Origin: Sulfitobacter sp. SK012
GTDB taxonomy: Bacteria > Pseudomonadota > Alphaproteobacteria > Rhodobacterales > Rhodobacteraceae
Length of the DNA stretch: 64,000 nt
Direction: 5' to 3'
Assembly: GCF_003352085.1 (NCBI RefSeq)
Contig: NZ_CP025804.1
Location: 1,302,001 to 1,366,000 of the forward strand
In this document: positions 54,904 to 64,000 of the stretch, one piece after another
Layout: the number at the start of each line of letters is the position of its first letter
Position numbering within the stretch: the stretch's first letter is position 1
Position numbers and translations under genes: made by a program
The notes under the pieces: generated by a model
What the model saw: the letters and a program-made list of their open reading frames with translations, nothing else
What the model was told of the DNA's origin: nothing
Databases searched by the model: none

Positions 54904-55548
54904 ATGACAGTGGTGATCACGGGCGCAAGCCGGGGCATTGGAGCAGGGCTTGCGGCGCATTACGAAGCGCTAGGCCAAGACGTTATTGGGACGGGGCGAT
55001 CTGATGCGGCACCCTTTCAACTGGATGTGACGGACCCCAACAGCCATGCCGCGATGGCGGAAACCTTGGGCGATCGCGCGATTGACTTGTTGGTCTGCAA
55101 CGCTGGCGTTTACTTTGATAAGGGCGAAAACCTGGACGGGGGGTACCCTGAGGAGATGTGGGCGCAGAGCTTTGCCACCAACGTGACAGGTGTGTTCTTG
55201 ACTGTTCAATCGCTTCTGCCGCATCTGCGGCGCGCCAGGGCGGGTAAAATCGCGATCATCTCGTCTCAGATGGCATCAAGTGAGCGTGCGCCGGGGGGCA
55301 GCTATATCTATCGGGCGTCCAAAGCGGCGGCATTGAACCTTGGGCGCAATTTGGCGGCTGATTTACGCGGTGAGGGTATCGCTGTGGGGATTTACCATCC
55401 CGGTTGGGTGCGTACGGATATGGGCAGTGATGCGGCCGATATCAGTGTGGATGAGGCCGTTGGCGGGTTGGCCGCCCGGTTTGATGCGCTAGGCATGGAA
55501 ACGACCGGGTGTTTCGAGACTTGGGACGGCCGCCCGCATGCCTATTGA
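54904..55548 (+). CDS. Short-chain dehydrogenase/reductase
   Basis: A 214-residue SDR. The NAD(P) motif GASRGIG is at 7-13, NAG at 66-68, catalytic Ser near 121, and Tyr136/Lys140 in YRASK. It is shorter than the usual 250 residues. It follows DUF1178 by 9 bases. The substrate is unknown. Confidence 0.9.
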   Translation: MTVVITGASRGIGAGLAAHYEALGQDVIGTGRSDAAPFQLDVTDPNSHAAMAETLGDRAIDLLVCNAGVYFDKGENLDGGYPEEMWAQSFATNVTGVFLTVQSLLPHLRRARAGKIAIISSQMASSERAPGGSYIYRASKAAALNLGRNLAADLRGEGIAVGIYHPGWVRTDMGSDAADISVDEAVGGLAARFDALGMETTGCFETWDGRPHAY

Positions 55549-55684
55549 GGTTTTGTCGTTGGAGTGATGCGCGAAGGTGACCCGACCTGAAACTGTCTGT
55601 CCGGGGTGATGAAGACTTCCCTTGGTCTTGCACAGAGCGGGGTGCTGGCGTAAACCGCGCCCGAACCCATGGGGCGAGGAAATT

Positions 55685-56923
55685 ATGCCTGTTCTGGTGA
55701 TGAAATTTGGTGGCACGTCTGTGGCCACGTTGGACCGGATCCGGCGCGCTGCAAAGCGCGTGGGGGTCGAGGTGGCAAAAGGCTATGACGTGATCGTCAT
55801 CGTCTCTGCAATGTCGGGTAAAACCAACGAGTTAGTCGGTTGGGTTAATGAGACGTCGCCCCTGCATGACGCGCGTGAATATGATGCGGTTGTGTCATCG
55901 GGCGAGAATGTCACAGCAGGGCTGATGGCGTTAACGTTGCAAGAGATGGATGTGCCTGCGCGCAGCTGGCAAGGCTGGCAAGTGCCGGTCAAAACCACCA
56001 GCGCACATTCATCAGCCCGGATCGAAGAAATTCCGCCAGAAAATATCACCGCGAAGTTTGCGGATGGCATGAAGGTGGCTGTGGTCGCAGGGTTCCAAGG
56101 CGTCAGCCCTGAAGGCCGCATCACCACGCTTGGGCGCGGCGGTTCAGACACCACGGCGGTCGCATTTGCCGCTGCATTCAAAGCTGAGCGTTGCGATATC
56201 TACACGGATGTGGACGGGGTTTATACCACTGATCCTCGCGTTGAGGCGCGGGCGCGCAAGTTGGACCGGATCGCGTTTGAAGAAATGTTGGAACTGGCGT
56301 CACTGGGTGCCAAAGTGCTGCAAACACGCTCGGTTGAGCTGGCGATGCGCTATAAGGTCAAGTTGCGGGTGCTGTCGAGTTTCGAGGAACAATCAGACGA
56401 TGCCGGAACGCTCGTTTGTGATGAGGAGGAAATCATGGAAAGCAATGTAGTCGCAGGGGTCGCGTTTAGCCGCGATGAGGCGAAGATGACGCTGGTGTCG
56501 GTTGCGGACCGTCCGGGCATTGCCGCAACGATCTTTGGCGCGCTCAGTGAGGGCGGCGTGAACGTTGACATGATCGTTCAGAACATCGCCGAAGAGGGCC
56601 GCACCGATATGACCTGGTCATGTCCTGTGGATCAGGTCGAGCGTGCGCAAAAGGCGATGGAAAAGGCCGATGCGGATGATGTCATCAACTACCAGGAACT
56701 GATTGCTGACACGGATGTGGCCAAAATCAGTGTTGTGGGTATTGGCATGCGCAGCCACACGGGCGTTGCTGCCAAGATGTTTAAGGTGCTGTCGGACGAA
56801 GGCATCAACATCAAGGTGATCACAACGTCTGAGATCAAGATCTCAGTCTTGATCGACCGCAAATACATGGAGTTGGCCGTACAGGCGCTACATGATGCGT
56901 TTGAGCTGCACAAAGCAGCTTGA
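55685..56923 (+). CDS. lysC: Aspartate kinase
   Basis: A 412-residue enzyme that phosphorylates aspartate at the start of lysine, methionine and threonine synthesis. The kinase motif KFGGTSVA is at 7-14, GRGGSDTTAVAFA is the substrate loop, and two ACT domains lie at the C-terminus (about 265-410). ATG 55685 has GAGGAAA upstream; the longer frame back to 55622 has no support. Threonine synthase is 17 kb away. Confidence 0.97.
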   Translation: MPVLVMKFGGTSVATLDRIRRAAKRVGVEVAKGYDVIVIVSAMSGKTNELVGWVNETSPLHDAREYDAVVSSGENVTAGLMALTLQEMDVPARSWQGWQVPVKTTSAHSSARIEEIPPENITAKFADGMKVAVVAGFQGVSPEGRITTLGRGGSDTTAVAFAAAFKAERCDIYTDVDGVYTTDPRVEARARKLDRIAFEEMLELASLGAKVLQTRSVELAMRYKVKLRVLSSFEEQSDDAGTLVCDEEEIMESNVVAGVAFSRDEAKMTLVSVADRPGIAATIFGALSEGGVNVDMIVQNIAEEGRTDMTWSCPVDQVERAQKAMEKADADDVINYQELIADTDVAKISVVGIGMRSHTGVAAKMFKVLSDEGINIKVITTSEIKISVLIDRKYMELAVQALHDAFELHKAA

Positions 56924-57010
56924 GGGCTTTCGCGCGCTGCGTGAATTGGGCAGTCGCGCCTCTGGGTTTGCTGCGCTATACCGGGATTTGAAACGGTAGG
57001 GACGACCAGC

Positions 57011-59254
57011 ATGACCGATAGTTCAGAGACAGAAAGCCGAAAGCTGCTCGGACGGTTACGTGACACGATGGCTGGCGATGATCCCGGCCAGACGCGGCTT
57101 GATAAAATTACACATTTAATCGCAACTTCAATGGCTTGCGAAGTTTGCTCAATCTATCTATTCCGCGATGACGAGACGCTGGAGCTGTGTGCAACTGAGG
57201 GCCTGAACAAGGATTCAGTTCACCAAACGCGCATGAAAATGGGCGAAGGTCTTGTGGGCCGTGTGGCCAAACGGCGTCAGGTAATAAACACGCCCAATGC
57301 GCCGCAGGCGGCAGGCTTCCGCTATATGCCTGAAACCGGAGAAGAGAGCTTTTCCAGCTTCCTTGGCATTCCGGTGCAGCGTTTGGGCGAAGCGCTGGGC
57401 GTGCTGGTTGTGCAGTCCAAGGCCGTGCGCGAATTTACCGCCGATGAGGTTTATGCGATCGAAGTCGTGGCGATGGTGCTGGCTGAAATGACCGAACTAG
57501 GGGCATTTGTTGGCGAAGGGGCCGCGATGTCGGCGCGCCATTCCCAACCTGTTTTGCTGCGCGGAACGGTTGGGCAAGAAGGCGTGGCAGAAGGCCATGT
57601 TTGGCTGCATGAACCGCGCGTTGTTGTGTCCAACCTTGTTGCAGACGATCCGGTGCGCGAGGCAGTGCGCCTTGAAGAGGCGGTCGATCATTTACGTGTC
57701 GGTGTCGATCAGATGTTGTCGATGGCCGCTGGTGACAAGGACCAGCAGCAGGTGTTTGAAGCCTACCGGATGTTTGCGAACTCCAAAGGCTGGATGCGGC
57801 GGATGCAAGAAGACATCTCGCGCGGCTTATCGGCAGAAGCGGCGGTGGAGAAAGAACAATCGCTGGCGCGGGCCCGTATGGGCCAAGCAGCAGACGCATA
57901 TCTGCGCGAGCGGCTCAGTGATCTAGATGATCTGTCGAACCGTCTGCTGCGTATTTTGACTGGGCAGGGCAGTGATACAGGTGCCGAGATGCCGTCTGAT
58001 CCGATTTTAGTGGCGCGCAACATTGGCCCAGCTGAGCTGTTGGAATACGGGCGGGGCCTCCGCGGGATCGTTCTGGAAAACGGATCGGTTGGCAGCCACG
58101 CGGCGATTGTCGCGCGGGCGCTTGCGATACCATTGCTGGTGCATACTGGGCGGATCACGAATGAGGCGCTAAATGGCGATCACATCATGGTTGATGGTGA
58201 ACAAGGTGTCGTGCACCTGCGGCCCGAAGACAGCGTAGCCAGCGCATTTCGTGATAAGATCGCGATGCAGGCAGCGGCGCAAGAACGCTACGCATCGATC
58301 CGCGAAAAGCCGGCAACGGATACGTCGGGCGTTACGATTTCATTGCAGATGAACGCTGGTTTGATGGCGGATTTGCCGTCCTTGGTGAATTCTGGGGCTG
58401 AAGGTGTCGGGCTGTTCCGCACAGAGTTGCAATTTCTAGTGCGCAACCAGATGCCGAAACGGACAGAATTGGCGGCACTCTATGCTCGGGTGCTGGATGC
58501 GTCGCAGGGCAAGCGGGTTGTGTTCCGGACGCTTGATATCGGGTCAGACAAGGTGCTGCCTTATATGAAGCCGAACGATGAGCCGAACCCGGCGCTGGGC
58601 TGGCGTGCGATCCGGGTGGGTTTGGACAAGCCCGGCATCATGCGGATGCAGTTGCAGGCGCTCTTTCGGGCGGCCAATGGGCGGCCTTTGACGGTGATGT
58701 TCCCATTTGTGGCGCAGTTTGAAGAATACCGTGCCGCTCGCAAAGAGGTCGACAAGACGTTGGCGCGAGAGGAACGGCTGGGCCATGTCCTGCCTTCAAG
58801 CATTGAAGTCGGGGCAATGCTTGAGACGCCAAGCCTTGGATTTGCGCCGCGTCAGTTCTTTGAGGAGGTCGATTTTCTGTCGGTAGGGGGCAATGATCTA
58901 AAGCAGTTCTTCTTTGCGGCCGACCGCGAGAATGAGCGGGTACGTCGGCGCTATGACACGTTGAACGTGAGCTTTCTGAGCTATTTACAGAACGTGGTAG
59001 AGCGTTGTGCCGAAACTTCGACACCGCTTTCGTTTTGTGGTGAAGATGCTGGGCGACCGGTTGAAGCGCTCTGCTTTGCTGCGATTGGTTTTCGAACGCT
59101 ATCGATGCGGCCGGCATCCATTGGGCCGGTCAAGAACCTGATCCGCCGCACGAACATTGATGAAGTCCGCTTGGTTATCGACGATGCGCGCGCCCGTGGC
59201 GAGCAATCTGTGCGCGGTGCTGTGATGGAATACCTGCGCGGGCAGTCTAACTGA
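57011..59254 (+). CDS. ptsP: Phosphoenolpyruvate-protein phosphotransferase PtsP (nitrogen PTS enzyme I)
   Basis: A 747-residue enzyme I-Ntr. An N-terminal GAF domain (about 20-160) is followed by the PEP-utiliser N domain, the phospho-histidine domain with His363 in GSVGSHAAIVARAL, and the barrel with GLFRTELQFLV and SVGGNDLKQFFF. It passes phosphate from PEP to NPr and EIIA-Ntr, which are not in the window. It follows lysC by 87 bases, a familiar alphaproteobacterial order. Confidence 0.96.
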   Translation: MTDSSETESRKLLGRLRDTMAGDDPGQTRLDKITHLIATSMACEVCSIYLFRDDETLELCATEGLNKDSVHQTRMKMGEGLVGRVAKRRQVINTPNAPQAAGFRYMPETGEESFSSFLGIPVQRLGEALGVLVVQSKAVREFTADEVYAIEVVAMVLAEMTELGAFVGEGAAMSARHSQPVLLRGTVGQEGVAEGHVWLHEPRVVVSNLVADDPVREAVRLEEAVDHLRVGVDQMLSMAAGDKDQQQVFEAYRMFANSKGWMRRMQEDISRGLSAEAAVEKEQSLARARMGQAADAYLRERLSDLDDLSNRLLRILTGQGSDTGAEMPSDPILVARNIGPAELLEYGRGLRGIVLENGSVGSHAAIVARALAIPLLVHTGRITNEALNGDHIMVDGEQGVVHLRPEDSVASAFRDKIAMQAAAQERYASIREKPATDTSGVTISLQMNAGLMADLPSLVNSGAEGVGLFRTELQFLVRNQMPKRTELAALYARVLDASQGKRVVFRTLDIGSDKVLPYMKPNDEPNPALGWRAIRVGLDKPGIMRMQLQALFRAANGRPLTVMFPFVAQFEEYRAARKEVDKTLAREERLGHVLPSSIEVGAMLETPSLGFAPRQFFEEVDFLSVGGNDLKQFFFAADRENERVRRRYDTLNVSFLSYLQNVVERCAETSTPLSFCGEDAGRPVEALCFAAIGFRTLSMRPASIGPVKNLIRRTNIDEVRLVIDDARARGEQSVRGAVMEYLRGQSN

Positions 59255-59502
59255 GGTACATGAGCTTGGGTCGGTAACTGTTTGATTTGTTAGATAATGT
59301 GTAACTGGGTCCGGCAGGGAATTTGATTAAAAATTTCAACTTTTAGAGCGATTCTAAAGCTCGATACTTGAATTTATCGAACTTTTACTCATCCATACCC
59401 CCAGAGTGCTGCTGATTTGTTGTGATATTATGACTTCGGAGGTTGTGGAGCCAATTTTGCCTTTGGCAAACACCATACAAAGCTGCCTTTCAGGGCCCAT
59501 AG

Positions 59503-60438
59503 CTAAGGGTAGGCAATTGGTGTCCGAAACCGGCCATCCTCGTGCATGCGCCAATATGCTTTGGTAATTTGATGGGTAACCGGTCCAACATCACCTAACC
59601 CAATTGGTGCTCCATCGATCTTGGTGACCGGCATGACACCCCCTGCCGTTGAAGTCACAAACACTTCGTCAGCAGCCTTTAGATCACCGGGAGGGATGTC
59701 GCCAGCTCCGCAGTCGATTTGCATTTCACCAGCAAGGTCAAAGATCGTTTGGCGGGTTATGCCCATCAACACGCCGAATGCTGGGGTTGAGATTTTGCCA
59801 TCTTTAATGGCGAAGATGTTGAAACCCGGCCCTTCCGCGATATTCCCATGCGCATCCAAAAGAATGCCAGTCTCTGCTCCTTGCTCGTAGGCGGCATAGA
59901 GACCTTTGACTAAATCCAGCCAGTGATAGTTTTTCACTGTTGGATCAACCGAACTGGGTGGGATGCGGATAAGATCGGTGAGGGCCAAATGTAGGCCACG
60001 CCGCATCTGTTCAGGATTGGCGACCGATCCGAATGGAATGGCAAAAGCGATAAAGCGGTTAACGGCATCGCGCGGATCGCGGCTGAATGTTGGCGATGTG
60101 CCGCGGGTGCAGATGAATTCAACATATGCATTCTGCAATCCAGAGAGCGCCACGCAATTGTGCAGTATTTCAGTAACTTGTGCTTGATCGAAGGGGATCG
60201 ACATGTGTAGTTTTTCCATGCCGCTGAAAAAACGGTTGAGATGGTCATCAAGCCTGAAGAACGCCCCCTTCCAAACATGCGCAACATCATAGGTCGCATC
60301 GGAGTGAAGAAAACCGTTGTCTAAAACCGATATTTTCGCCTCGCTAATTGGCAGATACTGACCGTCCATAAAGGCGATGCCGGGAGGGTAGGTTCCTGGA
60401 TCAGTATGGCGCGCGGTTAGCTTGGGCAAGCTGTGCAT
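59503..60438 (-). CDS. Class IV aminotransferase (branched-chain or D-amino-acid type)
   Basis: A 311-residue fold-type IV PLP enzyme. The PLP lysine is Lys169 in VKNYHWLDLVK, GFLHSDATYDVAHVWKG is the N-terminal signature, and EVFVTSTAGGVMPVTKID the C-terminal one. Such enzymes may be branched-chain aminotransferases or D-alanine aminotransferases; the sequence does not decide. It is alone on the minus strand. Confidence 0.9.
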   Translation of the reverse strand: MHSLPKLTARHTDPGTYPPGIAFMDGQYLPISEAKISVLDNGFLHSDATYDVAHVWKGAFFRLDDHLNRFFSGMEKLHMSIPFDQAQVTEILHNCVALSGLQNAYVEFICTRGTSPTFSRDPRDAVNRFIAFAIPFGSVANPEQMRRGLHLALTDLIRIPPSSVDPTVKNYHWLDLVKGLYAAYEQGAETGILLDAHGNIAEGPGFNIFAIKDGKISTPAFGVLMGITRQTIFDLAGEMQIDCGAGDIPPGDLKAADEVFVTSTAGGVMPVTKIDGAPIGLGDVGPVTHQITKAYWRMHEDGRFRTPIAYP

Positions 60439-60632
60439 ATATTTCTACTCCGGGTGACTGAGCCATAATTCCAAAACAAAAATTTGCCAAGGATCCAATG
60501 CGGAGGATGAGGAATGGGCGCAGGGAACTAGAGCGTGCGGACGAACAACTATGCAATCAGATTTAGGTCTTGCGCCAGCACGCAGAGCTCCGAGCACAGC
60601 CAAGTCTTGGCTGCACAGACCGATCAATGCCG

Positions 60633-60677
60633 AAAAAAGAGCCTACTAAACGCAGCATTTGGGTGCGTTAAGTAGGC
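60633..60677 (-). terminator. Rho-independent terminator after the small lipoprotein gene
   Basis: GCCTACT-A-AACGCA (60641-60654) pairs with TGCGTT-A-AGTAGGC (60664-60677) with one A-A mismatch. On the minus strand TCTTTTTTCG follows. It lies 14 bases after the stop codon at 60692. Confidence 0.87.
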
Positions 60678-60691
60678 CAATTATGCAAAAT

Positions 60692-61075
60692 TTAGGAAAC
60701 GGTATAAGTGAAGGAGTCGCCATTTCCGCGATCACGAGACCCCGTCAGGCTATTCCCGTCCAGTACAAGAAGTTGGCAATCTTCTGGTGAAGGGCCTCTT
60801 GGTCCCTGACTTAGTGTTCTACAGAAAAAGCCATCACGCATTTCGTATGTGCCGACGAGAGGCTTTCCATCCCAAGAACCGTCCAAAGTTCCATTTTCAG
60901 AAATTATAAATGACTGCCCTTGATCAAGCGAGATCGTGCGGCCGACAAGAGCATTCATATCACTTTGTGTCGCGATTTGTTTAGACCCTCCCTGCGGTAC
61001 GGCTGCGCTATCTGTGGTCGCCTGACAGGCAGTAAGTGCTAAAGTAACTAAGGCTATTGATACAATTTTTTTCAA
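60692..61075 (-). CDS. Small lipoprotein of unknown function
   Basis: A 127-residue exported lipoprotein. The signal peptide ends in the lipobox LTAC with Cys17. The mature part has a repeated beta pattern (GQSFIISENGTLDGSWDGKPLVGTYEMRDG) like small lipocalin-like or META-type domains, and two further cysteines in FFCRTL and EDCQLL that could pair. I cannot name a family. It has its own terminator. Confidence 0.75.
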   Translation of the reverse strand: MKKIVSIALVTLALTACQATTDSAAVPQGGSKQIATQSDMNALVGRTISLDQGQSFIISENGTLDGSWDGKPLVGTYEMRDGFFCRTLSQGPRGPSPEDCQLLVLDGNSLTGSRDRGNGDSFTYTVS

Positions 61076-61197
61076 TCTATTTCTCCTCGAATTAATGGGT
61101 AGTGACTAATAATTGGATAAAAATTCGAACAAAACAAGTTATTTTCACCGAAAATGACCAGCTCTGCGGGAGATAAACCATCATCTGTCGAGTGATC

Positions 61198-62110
61198 CTA
61201 GTGAGGTTTACCATGCAGATATATGACGATTTGAAGGGCTAAGTCGTCTCCAGCTCTTACCAAGCACCTACGCTCGCGACCGCATCGCTTTTCTCATACG
61301 TAAGGCGTTACCTGCTGGACCATTACAAGTTGATGGATCATTGAACGGGCGCAGAATGCCGTTACCTACACGCGTAACTACGCCGGCGTCGTATGGTTCG
61401 ATACGCAATTCATCGCCGTTTGATATGATTGCAAGACTTCGATGGTTTCCCCAGGATCCGCTGTTTCACAAAATGCGGTGAAACCTCGTATTTCGCAGAA
61501 TGGAACGCCCTGTAGGTCACGGTGATTATTCAAAATTTGATCATTCCCGACCGAGACAATCGCACTGGTAACTTGTGGTGAGAAGAAGTGCTTGAGCCGG
61601 CCGATCCGTTCAATGTCTCAGACCTGGCTTCAACTCGCTCTTCTTGGCCAGTATTTAGCGCTCGGACTGCTTAGGCAGAGCAGCCAGCTAGACCTTTCGA
61701 ACAGCGATCATCGCTTGCGCTGCAAACCCTTGGATAAGCCCAACTCCTTCTTCCGCAACTAATCAGGAGCACGACAGGCAAGCTGCGCGTACTATATTTC
61801 CCAGCCATCGCTACACGATTGACCTCGCGGTTTTGATAAAGTTGGTCATTGGCACTTTCCTCTAGATGGGTAGCCCTTCGCTCCGCAGTCGATCGGAAAA
61901 ATGCTGACTTGGTATCGTAAATCGGAAGTTGCCTAGAAGCGTGCCGTATTTTGCAAAGAAGCCTTCATGTGCTGGAATAGTGATTTGTGCCCATTTCTCA
62001 TTTGCCATGGACAGATAAGTAAAAGGCGTGGTGCATTATCGTGAATTGCTTCGAAAACCGGCTTTTTGTGGTCGCGGCTCTTGCTGATAACTTGCAAAAT
62101 TCCACGGGTT
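61198..62110 (-). pseudogene. Decayed GAF/class III adenylate-guanylate cyclase gene
   Basis: No long reading frame exists, but on the minus strand pieces line up in order with GAF-cyclase proteins. 62110-62011 gives ILQVISKSRDHKKPVFEAI (GAF start). 61859-61761 gives YQNREVNRVAMAGKYSTRSL then PVVLL. 61747-61691 gives LIQGFAAQAMIAVRKV. 61611-61378 gives ERIGRLKHFFSPQV and EIRGFTAFCETADPGETIEV (cyclase start), ending at TAG. 61369-61268 gives VGNGILRPFNDPSTCNGPAG and ALRMRKAM in another frame, ending at TAG. 61254-61198 gives GDDLALQIVIYLHGKPH. Frameshifts and stops separate the pieces, and metal-site Asp residues are changed (EIRG for DIRG or DLRG, GNG for GDG). Confidence 0.8.
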
Positions 62111-62442
62111 TGCGGCCTCTCGTTCAGGCGCACGATCAAACATCGTCTGTTACCTTCCGCCTTCGGTTGCATTCCATGGGCCGTGCAATGCGAAACCTCC
62201 TGAGAACGGTGGCACCTCTGTATGCGTCAGCGGGTATCACGGGGCGCAGAGAGAAAAGTGAGCCATGATCCTAGGTCCAGTGAGTGACCGCATTGAGCCC
62301 GAAGGTCTAAATGTTGGGGTTGGGCGCGGTGTCCGCTTTGATCCAATCGATGAGTTTTTGCTGGTACTCGTAATTTTTCTTGTACCAGCGACATCTCTGC
62401 GTTTCACTCTGTTCCAACGTCGATTTAGTGAGGGCAATCGAA
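62111..62442. other. Region upstream of the oxygenase gene, no intact gene
   Basis: Between the decayed cyclase and the oxygenase gene no intact gene is seen. On the minus strand a short open segment (about 62454-62308) reads WYKKNYEYQQKLIDWIKADT and ends PNPNI-stop, possibly the tail of a lost gene. The plus strand must hold the oxygenase promoter, which I could not place. Confidence 0.35.
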
Positions 62443-63429
62443 ATGACTCAATCAGAATTCGCGAACGCTAAGTCCACTGATGCTTCAATGATCCCTGTTA
62501 TTGATGTTTCTGGCGCTGTGAGCGGCACTGATATCCAGAGCGTCGCCAATGCGATCTACATGGCTGCGACAGATCATGGATTCTTTTATATTTCCGGTCA
62601 TGGGATACCGCAAAATATCTTTGAACAGGCCTTCGCGGTATCCAAGGATTTCTTTGCACTTCCAGCAGCTAGCAAACAAACGGTTGCAGTTGATACGCAT
62701 CAAAGGGGGTGGATGGCACAAGGTATGTCACATCTTTCAGGGGCGGCGACACACGACCTGAAAGAGGTGTTTTTTTGGGGTGCCGAAACCGACGCTGACG
62801 ATCCGGATGTGCAAGCAAGAAAACCAATGGTCGCGGTGAATCAGTGGCCTTCAGATACTTTTCCGCGACTTCAAAAAGAGCTGCTTCCTTACTACAATGC
62901 GGTTTGCAACGTGGCTCGTCATGTTATGGCTGCAATTGCCGTCAGTCTCGATCAAAAGGCTGACTTTTTTGACGCGTGCTATGAAAAGCCATTGGCACGT
63001 GGGCAGCTGGTTTATTATCCGTCGTCGACTGCAGAAGACGAGGCTGAGCAGAGGTTCGGCGTTGCCCCGCATACTGATTTCGGTGTTTTAACGCTATTGC
63101 TTCAAGACGACAGCGGCGGTTTACAGGTGCAAAGTAAGTCGGGTGAATGGATCGAGGCACCGCCTATTGCAGGGGCGCTTGTTTGCAACATTGGCGATCT
63201 TCTCGCAAGATGGAGCAACAATCGTTTCTCCTCAACGTTGCACAGAGTGATCAATCGATCAGAAAATGCGCGTTATTCTATCCCGGTGTTTTTTGACCCG
63301 CATACGGATACGGTAATTGATCCTTTGGATCTCGGCGTTTCAAAGCTGACTAGTAAATACGAACCGGTGACTGCAGGTCAGCATATTTCAGGGCAGAACA
63401 AAAAGAGCTTCTCACAATATAAGACCTGA
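62443..63429 (+). CDS. Isopenicillin N synthase-like 2OG-Fe(II) oxygenase
   Basis: A 328-residue non-heme iron oxygenase. The N-terminal domain starts IPVIDVSGAVSG with DHGFFYISGHGIP. The iron ligands are His210 and Asp212 (HTDFG) and His267 (LHRVIN). The 2-oxoglutarate-binding Arg277-x-Ser279 lies in ARYSIPVFF. ATG 62443 with GAGGG upstream is chosen; the frame runs 21 codons further back. The substrate is unknown. It stands alone in an A+T-rich region. Confidence 0.93.
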   Translation: MTQSEFANAKSTDASMIPVIDVSGAVSGTDIQSVANAIYMAATDHGFFYISGHGIPQNIFEQAFAVSKDFFALPAASKQTVAVDTHQRGWMAQGMSHLSGAATHDLKEVFFWGAETDADDPDVQARKPMVAVNQWPSDTFPRLQKELLPYYNAVCNVARHVMAAIAVSLDQKADFFDACYEKPLARGQLVYYPSSTAEDEAEQRFGVAPHTDFGVLTLLLQDDSGGLQVQSKSGEWIEAPPIAGALVCNIGDLLARWSNNRFSSTLHRVINRSENARYSIPVFFDPHTDTVIDPLDLGVSKLTSKYEPVTAGQHISGQNKKSFSQYKT

Positions 63430-63913
63430 ACGGTGCGGCACCTTATTTGAATCTGTATCTGTTGAATGCTGTTCGGCACGGTCAGCAGCCTATTGCCAAT
63501 AAACCCCCTTTGGGCGCTTTGACCGAAGAGAAGCTATTGTTACCAGATGAGATGAATGACGGTGTTTGAGTCCATTTGCCCATTCTGCTGCGGCGTCCAC
63601 ATTTTGCCGATAACGGTTGAAAGCTGAAGGTCGCTTCGCGTGCGAATTCGACGCGTTATTCTTTTAGACGCTGGCTTCCATCAGGTGATCACAAAGTAGT
63701 TTCAATCGGCGCAATGGTGGTCAGATTGGGCACATTGATGTCTTTGCCTTGCTCGCAGTTGCAAGTGCACGAGCATCGAACTTTGGATCTTGAAAAGACT
63801 TTCCAAAGGCACCTTGGCCATATGGTTTGGGCGAAAACCTCGACTTTATTGCGGTTTTCGTGTATCAGATCGCTACATTTTATATTTTTAAATTTTAGCA
63901 GGGGGAATTGAAG
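63430..63913. other. Non-coding gap before the DUF1326 gene
   Basis: These 484 bases contain no gene I can support. Short frames on both strands lack recognisable motifs. An A+T-rich stretch near 63865-63900 probably holds the promoter of the next gene, whose ribosome binding site AGGGGGAA lies at about 63900-63907. Confidence 0.4.
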
Positions 63914-64000
63914 ATGTCGAAAGACTGGTCAATTGAAGGGCGTTATGTCGAGTATTGCAGCTGTGATTTTGGGTGCCCATGTGAAGCTATGGGACAACCG
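63914..64000 (+). CDS. DUF1326 domain-containing protein, N-terminal part (partial)
   Basis: The first 29 residues are in the window. WSIEGRYVEYCSCDFGCPCE carries the Cys-x-Cys-x3-Cys-x-Cys cluster found at the N-terminus of DUF1326 proteins, whose function is not established. ATG 63914 has a strong ribosome binding site (AGGGGGAA). The gene continues beyond the window. Confidence 0.8.
   Translation, partial: MSKDWSIEGRYVEYCSCDFGCPCEAMGQP

Noticed and set aside
63430..63913. Remnant of a transposase or other gene after the oxygenase.
   Set aside because: Short frames on both strands gave no recognisable motif, and no terminal repeats were seen.

Overview
The window is a continuous stretch of bacterial chromosome. 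Gene content and protein style point to a marine alphaproteobacterium of the Rhodobacteraceae (Roseobacter group). The evidence is the cpoB-tilS-ftsH order, the ctaC-ctaB-coxF-like-ctaG-ctaE block, a class II Flp/Tad pilus locus with Roseobacter-type gene order, fhs near folD, and adjacent lysC and ptsP. This placement is inference; no rRNA or other marker gene is present. Coding density is high up to about 59 kb. The last 5 kb is looser, visibly richer in A+T, and contains a decayed gene. I recognised no tRNA, rRNA, CRISPR array or insertion sequence.

Layout. 0-3.5 kb: end of cpoB, tilS, ftsH, closed by a terminator. 3.6-8.3 kb: a MOSC protein, an orphan, then the one-carbon genes fhs and folD with a small exported protein between them. 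8.3-11.8 kb (minus): Lhr-type ligase-associated helicase, PdeM phosphoesterase and a hotdog thioesterase. 11.9-24.9 kb (minus): two Flp pilin genes (one only 57 codons long), cpaB, cpaC, an OmpA-like lipoprotein, cpaE, tadA, tadB, tadC, two TPR lipoproteins, prepilin peptidase, then an AAA+ ATPase overlapping a dehydrogenase. 25-34 kb: a lytic transglycosylase, a CoA-transferase pair, an L,D-transpeptidase, topA, dprA and tldD. 34-38.3 kb: cytochrome c oxidase subunits II and III, heme O synthase, the copper chaperone CtaG, a CoxF-like microprotein and SURF1; subunit I is elsewhere. 38.3-43.9 kb: thrC, an M16 protease, a GNAT enzyme, a metallo-beta-lactamase-fold protein and a GlcD-type flavoenzyme. 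44-51.4 kb: apt, a small Cys-rich secreted peptide with a membrane-anchored orphan, mtnP, a SulP transporter, a nuclease-fold protein, a flavin reductase, a GNAT and an EcsC protein. 51.4-53.9 kb: modABC. 54-59.3 kb: NUDIX, DUF1178, SDR, lysC and ptsP. 59.5-64 kb: a class IV aminotransferase, a small lipoprotein, a GAF/class III nucleotidyl cyclase pseudogene, a 2OG-Fe(II) oxygenase and the start of a DUF1326 protein.

How the genes work together. The minus-strand block builds a Tad pilus: pilin, peptidase, secretin, ATPase, inner-membrane platform and pilotin-like lipoproteins. The cta block makes and matures the terminal oxidase. fhs and folD interconvert formate and methylene-tetrahydrofolate. 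The least explained items are the Cys-rich peptide/membrane-protein pair at 44.7-45.6 kb, the short second pilin gene, the AAA+ ATPase tied to the Tad locus, and the decayed cyclase at 61.2-62.1 kb. I found no convincing new defence or mobile system.
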